From Garcia nutans (Eukaryota > Streptophyta > Magnoliopsida > Malpighiales > Euphorbiaceae): DNA of 64,000 nt. Positions 11,701 to 23,700 of the stretch are shown piece by piece (position 1 is the stretch's first letter; every line of letters begins with the position of its first letter). The notes beneath the pieces are model-generated. The model did not search any database and was not told the DNA's origin. It worked only from the letters and a program-made list of their open reading frames with translations. Location: assembly GCA_947685225.1 (NCBI GenBank), contig CANTUV010000015.1, positions 4,836,001-4,900,000 on the forward strand, read 5' to 3'. The position numbers were made by a program, and so were the translations under genes.

Positions 11701-14700
11701 CTACATGGTTTTGCACCTAATTTACCAGTGTCTTTCAGAAGGTCAAGGACATACTTTCTTTGAGATAAGAATATACCCCGCTTACACCTAGATACTTCAA
11801 TGCCCAGAAAGTACTTCAAGAGACCCAAATCCTTTGTTTGGAATTGGGATTGGAGAAATAGTTTAAGTGATGAAATGCCAGCTGAGTCACTCCCCGTAAT
11901 GACAATATCATCAACATACACTACAAGTAGAATTACTCCAGCACTCGACTTTTTGAAAAACACTGAGTGATCACACATACTCTTTGTCATGCCAAAAGTT
12001 TGTACTACTTCGCAGAACCTCCCAAACCAAGCCCGAGGACTTTGTTTTAAACCATATAGAGATTTGCGAAGCCTACATACTTTACCATTCTCCCCCTGAG
12101 CAACAAAGCCAGGCGGTTGCTCTAAATAGACCTCTTCTTGAAGATCACCATGAAGAAAAGCATTTGTAACATCAAGCTGGTGCAAGGGCCAATCATGACG
12201 GGCTGCTAAAGAGATAAACAAACGAACAGAAGATAATTTTGCCACAGGAGAGAATGTATCAGAATAATCAATACCATACACTTGAGCATACCCCTTTGCA
12301 ACTAAGCGAGCCTTAAGACGAGCCACAGAACCGTCTGGTTTAACTTTAACAGAGAAAATCCACTTACACCCAATAGTCTTCTTCCCTGCAGGAAGGGTTA
12401 CAAGATCCCAAGTACCATTTGCTTCCAAGGCGGCCATCTCCTCTGCCATTGCTGCTTGCCAACCAGGATGAGATAAAGCTTGGGTAACAGTTTTGGGGGT
12501 AGATACTGAATCCAGATTACTCACAAAACACCGAGACAAGGAAGACAAATGGTCATAACTCACAAATGAGGAAATGGGATGAGTACATGAACGTTTACCT
12601 TTTCTAATAGCAACAGGAAGGTCAAGATCAGACTGTGGAAGAACTGAAGGAGCTTCCAACGAGGCGACAGGTGGAGGATGTGAGTCAGTCATGGCCAATC
12701 TTCTGGAGTACACCTGGTCAAAACAAGGGCGAGAGGGAGGTGGTATAGGAATAGGGGACAGTTCATTATTAGTGGACTCTGGAATATGAGTAGGATCGGT
12801 AGTGGAATCAGGACTCCTATGAATAACATAAATTAAAAGATCATCTGCCTCCCCCTGACTGGCATATGTAGATGGTGAGGGAAAAAATGGAGTTTTCTCA
12901 AAGAAGGTAACATCTACAGAGACAAGATATCGGTTCAATTCGGGAGAAAAACAACGGTACCCCTTTTGTTGTCGAGAATACCCAAGAAAGACACACCGAA
13001 GAGATTTGGGATCCAATTTGGTAACATGTGGACGGACATCACGCACAAAGCAAGTGCACCCGAAGATACGAGGACTAATAGGAAACAACGCTCTGGAGGG
13101 AAACAAGACACTGTATGGAGTTATACCCTTGAGAACAGCGGAAGGCATTCGGTTGATCAAAAAACAAGCCGTAGAAACAGCATCAGCCCAAAAACGTTTA
13201 GGTACCTTCATTTGAAAAAGAAGTGCACGAGAAACCTCAAGGAGATGTCTATTTTTCCTTTCGGCGACCCCATTTTGAGAGGGTGTATCAACACAAGAAG
13301 TTTGATGAACAATACCGTTCTGAGACATATAGGACTGAAATGAACTAGACATGTACTCTTTTGCGTTATCACTGTGCAGGATACGAATAGTCCTATTAAA
13401 TTGAGTTTTAATTTCAGCACAAAAGGAGCAAAAAATCGAAAACAACTCAGAACGATTTTTCATTAAAAATAACCAAGTACACCGAGAGTGATCATCCACA
13501 AAAGTAACAAAGTACATAAAACCAGCTTGGGAAGTGACCGGACAAGGACCCCAAACATCAGAATGTACTCTCTCAAAAGGGAACTCAGCCCGGTTAATCA
13601 CTCGAGGAATTAAATGTGAACGATGATGTTTCGCAAACTGACATGACTCACAATCTAAACTAGACAAAGACTGAAATTGTGGATACAACTTTTTTAAGGA
13701 AGACAACGAGGGGTGACCAAGGCGACAATGAACTTCTGAAGGAGACAGGGAACCATTACACACCAAAGAAGTGGAAATTTGATCATCAAGAAGATAAAGG
13801 CCATTCGACTTGTGTCCTCTACCAATAATCCGCCTCGTCAAAAGATCCTGAAACACAACATTGACAGGAAAAAATGTAACACAACAATTTAATGTTTCAG
13901 TAATTGTGCTAACCGACAACAAATTAAATGAAAACTTAGGTATACACAAGACTTTTGATAACGGAAGAGATGGAGTTGGGTTGGCAGTACCAATACCAGT
14001 AGCACGAGTTTTAGATCCATCGGCTAAAGTAACAGAACGATGAATATCAGGTTTCTTTAACGAAGATAAGAGACTCGGGTTACCTGTCATGTGGTCTGTG
14101 CAACCAGAATCAATGACCCAACCTGGTGTGCTAGAGATACCTGATTTAGCAGCAGCAGCAATGGAAGAGTCCACAGGCTTGGAAGCACGATATTTAGAGA
14201 GCTCAGCAAATTCTGCTGCAGATATTGTCACAGTATCTGAAGAGCTGGATGCACATTCTTGACTAGCCATATTGGCTCGAGACTGCTTGTTTAACAGCTT
14301 CTTACAGAAACGTTTAGTATGGCCTGGTTCATGACAGTAGTAACATATAACATTTGAGTCCCGATGACCAGTACTCCCACGATTATTCCCCCCTTTACCC
14401 TGATTTCCATACTGTCCTGAATCTCGACTCACGAGAGCACTAGGAGCGGATGTCATTGGATTTGAACCTTCACTTCGGAGCACTCGAGAAAATGTTTCCC
14501 TCAAATTAGGAACTTCAGTACCAGAGAGAATTTGGGACTTAGCCGTTTCAAATGCTGGAGATAGACCTGCAAGAAAACACATGACACCCATCTGCTCTTG
14601 TTGACTCTGTTGGACCTTAATGTCTGGACTAAAGGGCATTAAGACATTAAGGTCCTCAATAATCCTTTTTACCTCCCCAAAATACACTGTAAGAGGCTTG

Positions 14701-17700
14701 TCCCTTTGCTCAGCTCGATATAATGCCACACAAGTATCATACATACGGTTCAAATTTCCTTTACCCGAGTACAAAAATTCGAGATACTCCATTAAGTCTT
14801 TGACAAACTCACAATGACCAATCAAACCAACCACATCACGGCCAATACAGTTTTGTATTTGCAAAAATAATCGTGCATCTTCTCTTACCCAAAGTTTTCT
14901 AGCATCACCTTGTGGTGGATCATCCGTCAGGTGGTCATCCTTATCTACACTTCTCAAATAAATTTTAATAGTCTTATGCCATTCTAGGAAATTGTTTTCA
15001 TTCAACTGGTGTTCTGTGATTTTATTAACTACTGGAAGCACATCAATAGTTTTCTTATCATCCATGACGAAATGCACCACAAGTTAAATGCAACAACAAA
15101 TCCAAAATAATACCCAAAGAGTATTACCAAAAAACAATTCCACAAGACCAGAATTTCAACAAATCCAACGGAAGCAGCAGCTAAAAAAAATGCAGAAAAA
15201 CAGAAGACTAGGAACCTGATTACTGTTCACTGATTACTGTTCACAGGCCGGATTACTGTTCACTGAGTACTGTTCACAGGTCGGAAATTAACAGAATGCC
15301 AGAACCGACCACCGGGATGGGCAGCTGGGTCCACTGCGACGCCGGAAAAAAAAAAAAAAAAAACTGTTCGCCGGAAATGCTGCCGGAAATTATTCTGACG
15401 GCGCGTGACCACCACTCGCCGGTAGGATGGCCGCCGGACTGCGGGTACCGACCGATACGACCCCTGTGCTACTTCTGAAGGTGGAGGTGAGAACTAAAAA
15501 TGGTCCTAGGTGTATGACCTAGACCACAAACCAAACTGCCCAAAGAGGAACCCTAAATTTTCCAGCCCCTCACTGCAGGAAGCTCACACCCAGAAATTTT
15601 CCAGCCCCTAAATTTGCTCTGATACCATGTTAACACAGCAGAGAAGGAAGAATTCTCTATGTATATTTGCTCTAAGGTTACAAGGTTACATGAATATATA
15701 TATACAAGTAAAGACTCTAAAGTGGGGAACAAGCCTCCTATATTTACTCCTAAAAACACTCTCCTAAAAACACTCCTAATATTAAGGAACCTTGCTTTAT
15801 TCTGTACCAAATATATCTAACATTTCCTAATCATGTGTTGACTCAATTTCGTAACTACCCAATCATCAATTTCCAGCAGAACCTCTTGCATAATTCCCTT
15901 TTCTACCCTTCCCTCGTATATGATATGTAACAATTCCTGCCCTTTTAAGCCATTCTTGTGCATAGCTTCAGGAAATTGTTTAGAGATAAAGGTGAGATCC
16001 TCCCATGTAGCATCCAAAGCTGGTAAATTGACCCATTTCACTAGAACTCACTGAATATGCTGATTGTATCACTCTATAATTAAGAAAATTTTCTTGTCCA
16101 ACTACTGGTTCTTCCTCCTGAAATGCTGGCAGTGTTGCAATAGGCACTTTAGCATCTCCTATTTTCTTCTTAAGTGGGGAAACAATGAAAAACTGGGTGC
16201 ACTCTAGAATTTTTTGGCAGCCTCAATTTGTAAGCTAATGCTCCCACCTTCGCTAGACTTCAAAGGGACCATAATGCTTTGCTGCTAATTTCAAATGCCT
16301 TCTCAAAGCCATTGATGTTTGGCAATAAGGTTGAAGTTTAAAGTAGACTTTGTCTCCTACTTCAAAGCTCCTGTCAGTCCTTTTTGCATCTGCATAGCTC
16401 TTCATTCTTTGCTGGGCCAGTTGCAAGTCATCTTTAAGTAGAGATTGGATCAATTCTCTCTCCTTTAACCAATCTTCAACTGCTGCTACTTCACTGGAAT
16501 CATTTAACAGTGGAGGTGGGGTTGGATTGTAGCCGTATAAGGCCTTGAAAGGTGTTATTTTAATGGCAAAATGATAGATAGTATTATACTACCATTCTGC
16601 CAAAGCTAACCAATCAGCCCATTGCTTAGGCTTCAAGTGTGTCATGCACCTGAGGTAGGTTTCAAGAGTTCTGTTCAGTCTTTCTGATTGCCCATCGGTT
16701 TGAGGGTGATAAGAACTCATTTGCAACTTTACTCCCAATTACTTGAACAATTCTCTCCAAAACTGGCAAGTAAAAATCTTATCTCTGTCTGACACTATAA
16801 TTTGAGGCGCTACATGTAGTATGTAGACATGGTTGAGGAATTCTTTTGCAACCCCAGCAGCTGTGAATGGATGAGAGAGAGGCACAAAATGAGCTGATTT
16901 AGTTAAGTTGTCTATTACTACTAAGATGGTATCAAAGCCTTTAGAATTAGGTAACTGTTCAATGAAGTCCATAGAGACATTAGACCAAGCAGTAGGTGGT
17001 ATTGCTAATGGCTGAAGCAAGCCTGGGTAGGAACAACTCTCTCCCTTGCCTTTGCTACATACATCACATTGCAAAACCCAATCTTCTACTTCTTCATCCC
17101 TAGCCAATAGAAATGACTTTTGAGCCTATTATAAGTATTTTGCACTCCTGAATGCCCCCCTAAAGGGCTATCATGAAACTGATTTAAGAGAGTTGAGGCC
17201 CCAATAAACAATTTCCCCTTAAATCTCAAAATACCCTTCTTCAATGAATAATGGCCTTGCATATTGGAAGTGGCAATCATGGAGATAAGGAGATCCTGTG
17301 CTAAATGGTCTTCCTTGTAAGTCTCTTCCACCTCCCCTATCCATGCAGGAACTGCTATAGAGGCATAGAGAAACGCTTCACTATCTTGCTGCCTTGACAA
17401 AGCATTTGCTGCCCTGTTTTCCCTGCCCCTTTTTTAGTTGATCTTGTATTCTAACCCAAGTAACTTAGTAATACCCTTTTGCTGCACATATGTATGGAAT
17501 TTCTGCTCTAACAGGTGCTTGATACTTTGATGATCGGTGTTGATGATAAGACTCCCTTGTTCTAAGTAATGCCTCCGCTTAGTGACAACAAAAATGATGG
17601 CTAGAAGTTCTCTCTCATATGCTGAAAGATTCTGATTTCTTTGACTCAAGTGTTTAGAAATATAAGCAATTGATCTACCTTGTTGCATCAACACAACTCC

Positions 17701-20700
17701 TATGCCACTCCCACTAGCATCACACTCAACTACAAAAGGTAGAGCAAAATTAAGCAAAGCTAACACAGGTGCAGTAGTCATGATTTCTTTGAGCCTGCTG
17801 CATGAGCTTCTTAGTTCCACTGAAAAGCTTGTTTCTTGAGTAATTCAGTAAGAGGCTTGCAAATGGATACATAACCCTTATAAACTTGCAGGAATACCCT
17901 GTCAACCCAAGGAATCCCCTTAATTGCTTCAAAGTTCTTGGAGTAGGCCAATTGACGATAGCTTGAACTTTGGATGCATCAGTTGACAACCCTGCAGCAA
18001 AAATAATATGGCCCAGGTACTCCACAAAATCACTTCTAAACACACACTTCTCGTTTTAGTAAATAGTTGCTGCTGCACCAAAATTTTAAACACAATTTCA
18101 AGATGATGGAGGTGGTCTTCTTATGACTTACTATACACCAGGATGTCATCAAAGAAGACTTGAACAAATCTCCTTAAGAATGGCTAGAAAATTTGATTCA
18201 CGAGAGCTTGGAAGGTGGCTGGGGCATTAGTTAGCCCAAAAGGGAATAACCTTGAATTCATAATGCCCTAGGTGAGTTTTAAATGCTGTTTTGTGGGTGT
18301 TCGCAGGTTTGTTTTATCTGATGGTATCCAACCCTTCAGTCTATCTTTGAGAAAACCATTGCACCAAACAATTCATCCAGCAAATCCTCTATGATAAGAA
18401 TTGGATATTTGTTCTTGATGGTTAAGTCATTCAACTGGCTATAATCCACACAAAATCTCCAAGTACTATCTTTCTTTTTAACTAATATAGCAGGAGAAGA
18501 GAATAGGCTCTGGCTAGGTTGAATGATAGAGTTCTCCAACATTTCTTGGGTTAATTTCTCAATTTCAGGTTTTTGAAAATGAGGATATCTATAGGGTCTT
18601 AGGCTTATAGGCTATGAGTTGGGTTTATGGAGATATTATGGTTGATAGTCCTGAAGGGTGGTAATTAAGTTGTTTTAAGGAATAGTTGGACAAATTTGGC
18701 AAGTAATGATTGAAGGGAGCTCTGCAAATTTCTATCTTGGTAAAGAGGAGTTAATGGTGATGGCTAGAGGGAAGTGAGGTGAATCGAAAATAATCTGGCT
18801 GTCACTCCACTCCATCCACTCTATATTATCTTACCCAGTTCCTTCCCACTCATCCACCTCAGTTGCCTTGTCTTAGTAATTCCCTTCAACTAAACTTGTT
18901 TCCCATCCTTTTTTGAATAGTAATTTACAACCCGCAAAGCCCATGGTGATGGGATTATAAGTCTTCATCCAGTCCTTTGCATTGACCAGCCACACTCAAA
19001 ACATTTTGATCTAACTGTCAGCTACCTGCCATCAGCTACAGTAACTGTCATGGGATTAACAATTACTGTAGGCAACTTCAATTCTTCCACTACTTTTGGG
19101 TTGATGAAGCTGTGGGAGCTTTCTGAATCCACCAAAATGACTATTGATCGATTCTTTAGCTGCCCTTTAAGCTTAAGGGTGTTGTCAGCATTGCTACCAT
19201 CAATCAAGTGTAAGGATAACTGGGCCTGTTCCACCAACTCTTCATCTTCTGCTCTGTCAATTGCTTGCCACTCATCAACCTTCAATTCGTTATCATCAAA
19301 CTCCTCGACACCTTGCTGCATCATCATCTGTTTTGATGCACATCGGTGACCTGGAAAGTACCGATCTCCACACCGATAATATGTATTGGAACCTCGTCTG
19401 TTTGGGTTATAGGGAACTAATGTTATGGGGCTACTGTTTTGCTGAGATTTGGGGACGAAGAAATTAATGGGTTTTGGATTTTGGATGATCGGGTTGGTTG
19501 TGGGGTTGGTGGGTTTAGGTATTTGGGCTTGGATCGAGTTAGAGGAGCGTTTATGAAATGATGTGTTTTGGGATTGGTACTTCTTTTGAGCAGCTTCAAG
19601 CACAACCTCTTGAAGCCGGGCCGGCTCGAAGGTGGTGCTTAAGGAGTCAGGTTGGAGCATCCTAACCATGGCACTGATCTCTTCTTTCAACCCCTCCTAG
19701 AAGCTCGAGGGGTAGTAAGCTTCTGATAGATTAGGGATTATCTTTCCTACCTTCGCTTTCGCCTCTTCAAACTCATCTTGATCACTTTTGACCGACCTAG
19801 TTTGCCGGAGTTTGTGGAAGTTGGCCACCACATCATCCACAAGTGACACCCGGAAGCGTTTGAGTAACACTTGAGAGAACTCCTCCCAACCATCATTTTT
19901 CATGTCTGAACCGAATGCCAAAACCACCTCTCTGCCACATCAGAGAGACACAGACTAGCTAACTCGACATTCCTCTCCTCTGGTACATGTAAATTTTAAA
20001 ATACTTATCACAATCACATTTCCATAACAATGACTGAGTATCTTTTCCCTAAAAAATGTGCGGATCCATCTTGAGAAGTAATCGATTGTAGTATCCACGT
20101 CCTCCTCTATCACCTCGCACTTGACCAACAAACAAAGGTTTTGTGTCCTCTGCTCAAACACCCATTAAAATTTCCCTCTGCTCCCGTATTCGTGGCTGTG
20201 GGGTTGGTAAAATTCCCTTGCCAGTAGAGTTCTCCTCATTGCCTATTGGATCCTTCCCTTTATCTTGTAAATTCAGGAGGAGTTGCATTATTTGACCCAT
20301 TTGAGTTCCCAACTTAAGTTGTTCGCCCATGAGTTGATTGTAGTTACGGTGCTGCTCCTTCTGAATCGAATCAAGTCTATGATAAACTTCATTTTGGATG
20401 GTCTTAACCCTATCCGGATCTTCAACTTCTTCAGAACTTTCTGGTGGGTCAGTAGGGTCAGCGATATTTGGGTTCCTGAGTTTCTTAGATGTTTTGCTCA
20501 TGCTTAAGAAGAAAAATTGGCCAAGCATAGAGGGCTCTGACATATTTAGGAAGAAGGGAGGAAGAAGAAGAGAAGGAGAAGAAGCAGAAGAAGAAAATAG
20601 AGAAATAGAGAGAATAGGAGAGAAAATATTGGATATTCATTCATAATGCTTAGATAATCAGTACATCCCTATTTAGTAACAATTCAGCTAAAAGACAAAA

Positions 20701-23700
20701 TAGTAGAGGGTATTTGCATCCTACTGCCACCACACAATCCATTATTTTCTAATTATTTGCTGACCTCAATTTCCTAACTACCCAATCATCAATTTCCAGC
20801 AGAACCTCTTGCATAATTCCCTTTTCTACCCTTCTCTTGTCTATGATGTGTAACGTATACCTAGAACTAGAAATTTTCAAAATTCAAGGGAGTCAAATGA
20901 TAAAGGATCAAACAAATTGGATTCCTTGAATACCAAACTCGACTAGAGCCTCTATTCCATACTAGCTATATAGATTTATTTCCTCCATTTCACTTAGTCT
21001 AGTGATTTATTTTCAAGAAAGATTTAGAGCCACAAAATCCTTCCTTCCTATTTCTCCCCATGTCATCTTTGGACTGCCTCCTCATTTTCTTATCTTTGCT
21101 TTGAATAAATGGAATTCTATTCTAGGGAATATATTCCACTTCTATTTCTGAAGCAAGTTAGCCTTGAATGACTTTTTTTTCAGCCAAATTAAGTCTTCTT
21201 GAATCATCAATTGGAATATTTTGACTTTCTTTGCCTAATTTTTTTTATCCAAGTTCACTAGATCTATAAATATAAAAGTGAGTGGCTGGTTATATATATA
21301 AGTAAAAGTATATCTAGCCTTAGCCTGCATAATTTAAAGAAAGGTGGATATGTTATTTGTCTTGGAGGCGGTTTGATCATAACTAATTTTGTTCTCAATC
21401 GTAGATACATGGAAAAATGCAATATAGTAACCAAATTAATTGTACAAATGCACTGTCATCCGTTTTTACCTTGACACAATTTGTATCAATTTTATTTAGG
21501 AAGGACTGGGCAAAAGATATGTTGGTGTGCCAGGCATGAATTCTATTTGTAAAGCCTTATGCAATGAGACGGGTGTGTAGACATCTTGCTGTTGAATAAT
21601 TTGAAAATAAACCTAGATACTTGGCTAATATTTACCTTCATATGTTTCAGGAGTGGAAAGCAAGTTCGGGACAGGAGTTGGGAGGCTGGAGTGGTTAGAT
21701 AATGAGAATTCATGGTTGGTGATGGGCACAGACGGCCAAAATCATGGCTATTTTAAGGGAGTGGTTGCGTCTGACAAAAACATAGTTTCTCCAAGGTTCA
21801 AAAATGTCACAGGATGCTCACCACCCCTTGGTAACATTGACATTCTGTCATCCTTTTCTATTTATCAGTGGATGATTAGAAAATGCTTCTTTGCAGTTCC
21901 ATATTCAAGTCAAATATTTATTTTTATTTTCATTAATTACTATCAGAATTACTACATATCCACAAAATCCTTCCTTCCTATTTCTCCCCAAGTCAAAAAT
22001 TTTCTATTTAATAGTTATTTGATCAAGAAGGTTCTGATCCTTCTACTAGGATTACAAATCCGAATTAGGAAAATTTTTAATTAATACTAAATAGGAAAGG
22101 AAGCAAACTGCTTTCCAAATATTCCCAATTACGGTAATAGTTCCTGCATAGACTAAGGAGGCAGGCAGCCAGGCACTTTCGTGTTTTTTTTTAAATATGG
22201 CTTCTGACATTTTTGTCTTCAACTTTTTAGCCCTATGTTTTGTATGGATTAATGGATATGTAGTTATTCTGATAGTAATGATAGCATAAGAGATCCTACA
22301 TGTTAAATTGACTACAAATTAATTATCATTTGAATATGTGATGTTTATTTTGAATTTCTTGCAAATTCCATTTCTTTGCATTTCACCTATCAAACCGTGA
22401 TGGATAAGCTCTAGTATCCTTTCATGCGTTTGATATCACCTTGCACCTTTGATAACTATGCTTGATATCACCTTGCCTGCCTATAACATTGCAAAGTGCC
22501 CAAACTTCTTAAATAACTAATCAAAGTCTGTGTCTAAGAGGTAATGTGTTCATACTCCCATTGATTACAAATAAGTGGAGAGTAAACTGATATGTTCTTT
22601 ACCTCATCCAACTAGCTCCTCCACATCTATGTTGCTACTTACATTTTGCATGGTCCAATAATACAATTTCATCATAGCCAACAATTAGACTTATTTTAAC
22701 ATTAAATATTTTTTAAGTTTATTGAAAATTACAATTATGATACCTAATTAAATTTAATTTATTTCTAATGAAACTACCCTCAGCTACTAAAACACCTTTA
22801 TGTGTTGTGATAATCCTGCATCTAATTCAATCCCTTTCGCTACCATCTCTGGTTTCATATGATGTTGCTCTTTTTTGGTACAACTACTGTTCAATACTCC
22901 TTGGTTCTGCAAACATCTTCAGTGTCCGCTGTAATTCTTTTTATACCTCCCTTGCATCATAAACAAAGGCAACCATAAATTATTGACTAGAAAGTATTTT
23001 CTCATACATTGGCAAATTCAGATATCTAATATTATATCTCCTAAAGACTTGGAAACAGAAAATTTATGTAAAAATGCTGAAGGACCCCTGGTCCCTATAC
23101 AATGGGAGAATGGATAAAAGACTAATAGCATGTGAACTACATATTGTTCCTTCTTTCTTTTTCTCATTGACTCCTTCATAGTTCGTACCTTTTTTTTTCT
23201 TTTTCAAATTCTTTTGTAAGATATTGGTGCTGCATGTGCATGCTTTTGGGTTCTTTTATTCTTTTTAGACCATTTGGGAAGAGTGTTAGTTTACTAGATT
23301 TGACTTTATTCCTTTCGCCCTTATTTTGAAACAATTAATATACTTGTCATAACTAGTTCTTTGGTGAATAGAAAAGCAAAATTATCCCAGAATGAAGGTT
23401 TTACTCCTTGTATATTTGTATGCATCATCTTATCTTATATATTACAGTGGTATTCTTTTTATTTCTTTTTTCCTTTTGTTTCCTTTTATCTGCCTTTATT
23501 GGTGTCATTCTGTTGTTGAAGAATGGAGAAAGCTGTTATCCTAATGCGCTAGCAATTTGTGATAATCAGATCTAAGCTGGGCTCCAGAATTGGCAACAAA
23601 GTTACAAGATATTCCTGTTAATTCATGTTTTGCTCTTATGCTAGCATTTACTGAGCCTTTGTCTTCTGTAAGTCATTACTTGTTTATTTCTCTGTGTAGC

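Larger units (their letters stand above)
10766..15822 (-). mobile_element. Complete Ty1/copia retrotransposon, apparently recent
   Basis: The element is 5057 bp. It has two 195-bp LTRs that look identical by eye, TG...CA ends, and a perfect 5-bp target duplication TTTCC at 10761-10765 and 15823-15827. Between them are an initiator-tRNA-Met primer site, a leader of about 550 bp, one uninterrupted gag-pol frame and a polypurine tract. It sits in the 3' LTR of the older chromovirus, within intron 3 of the host gene and antisense to it. Everything visibly needed for autonomous movement is present. I did not assign it to a copia lineage. Confidence 0.95.
10551..15932 (-). repeat. 3' LTR of the chromovirus, split by the copia insertion
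   Basis: The LTR consists of 10551-10765 and 15828-15932, about 320 bp, separated by the copia element and one copy of its TTTCC target duplication. On the minus strand it begins TGTTACATATC at 15932, right after a purine-rich tract (15933-15946, AAAAGGGCAGGAAT on the minus strand) that fits a polypurine tract. It matches 20544-20855 along its whole length. Confidence 0.8.
10551..20855 (-). mobile_element. Decayed Ty3/gypsy chromovirus, interrupted by a copia element
   Basis: Two related terminal repeats of about 320 bp flank minus-strand gag, protease, RT, RNase H, integrase and a chromodomain-like tail. Without the copia element it would be about 5.2 kb, the size range of Reina-type chromoviruses; the lineage is inferred from size and domain order only. 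All coding parts are split by stops and shifts. The two LTRs differ at many sites (for example in the GAA-rich tract and AATTATTTGCTGACC versus AATCATGTGTTGACT), so the insertion is old. No clear target duplication remains at 10546-10550 or 20856-20860. Confidence 0.85.
9203..21499 (+). other. Intron 3 of the oxidoreductase gene, 12.3 kb
   Basis: The donor GTTTATAA follows exon 3 and the acceptor TTTATTTAG precedes exon 4. Without the chromovirus-copia nest (about 10551-20855) the intron would be roughly 2 kb. The flanks 9203-10550 and 20856-21499 show no other coding relic that I recognise. The other introns are 84, 78, 78, 1739, 229, 98 and 707 bp. Both inserted elements run opposite to the host gene, so their polyadenylation signals should not act on the sense transcript. 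That is an inference. Confidence 0.85.
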
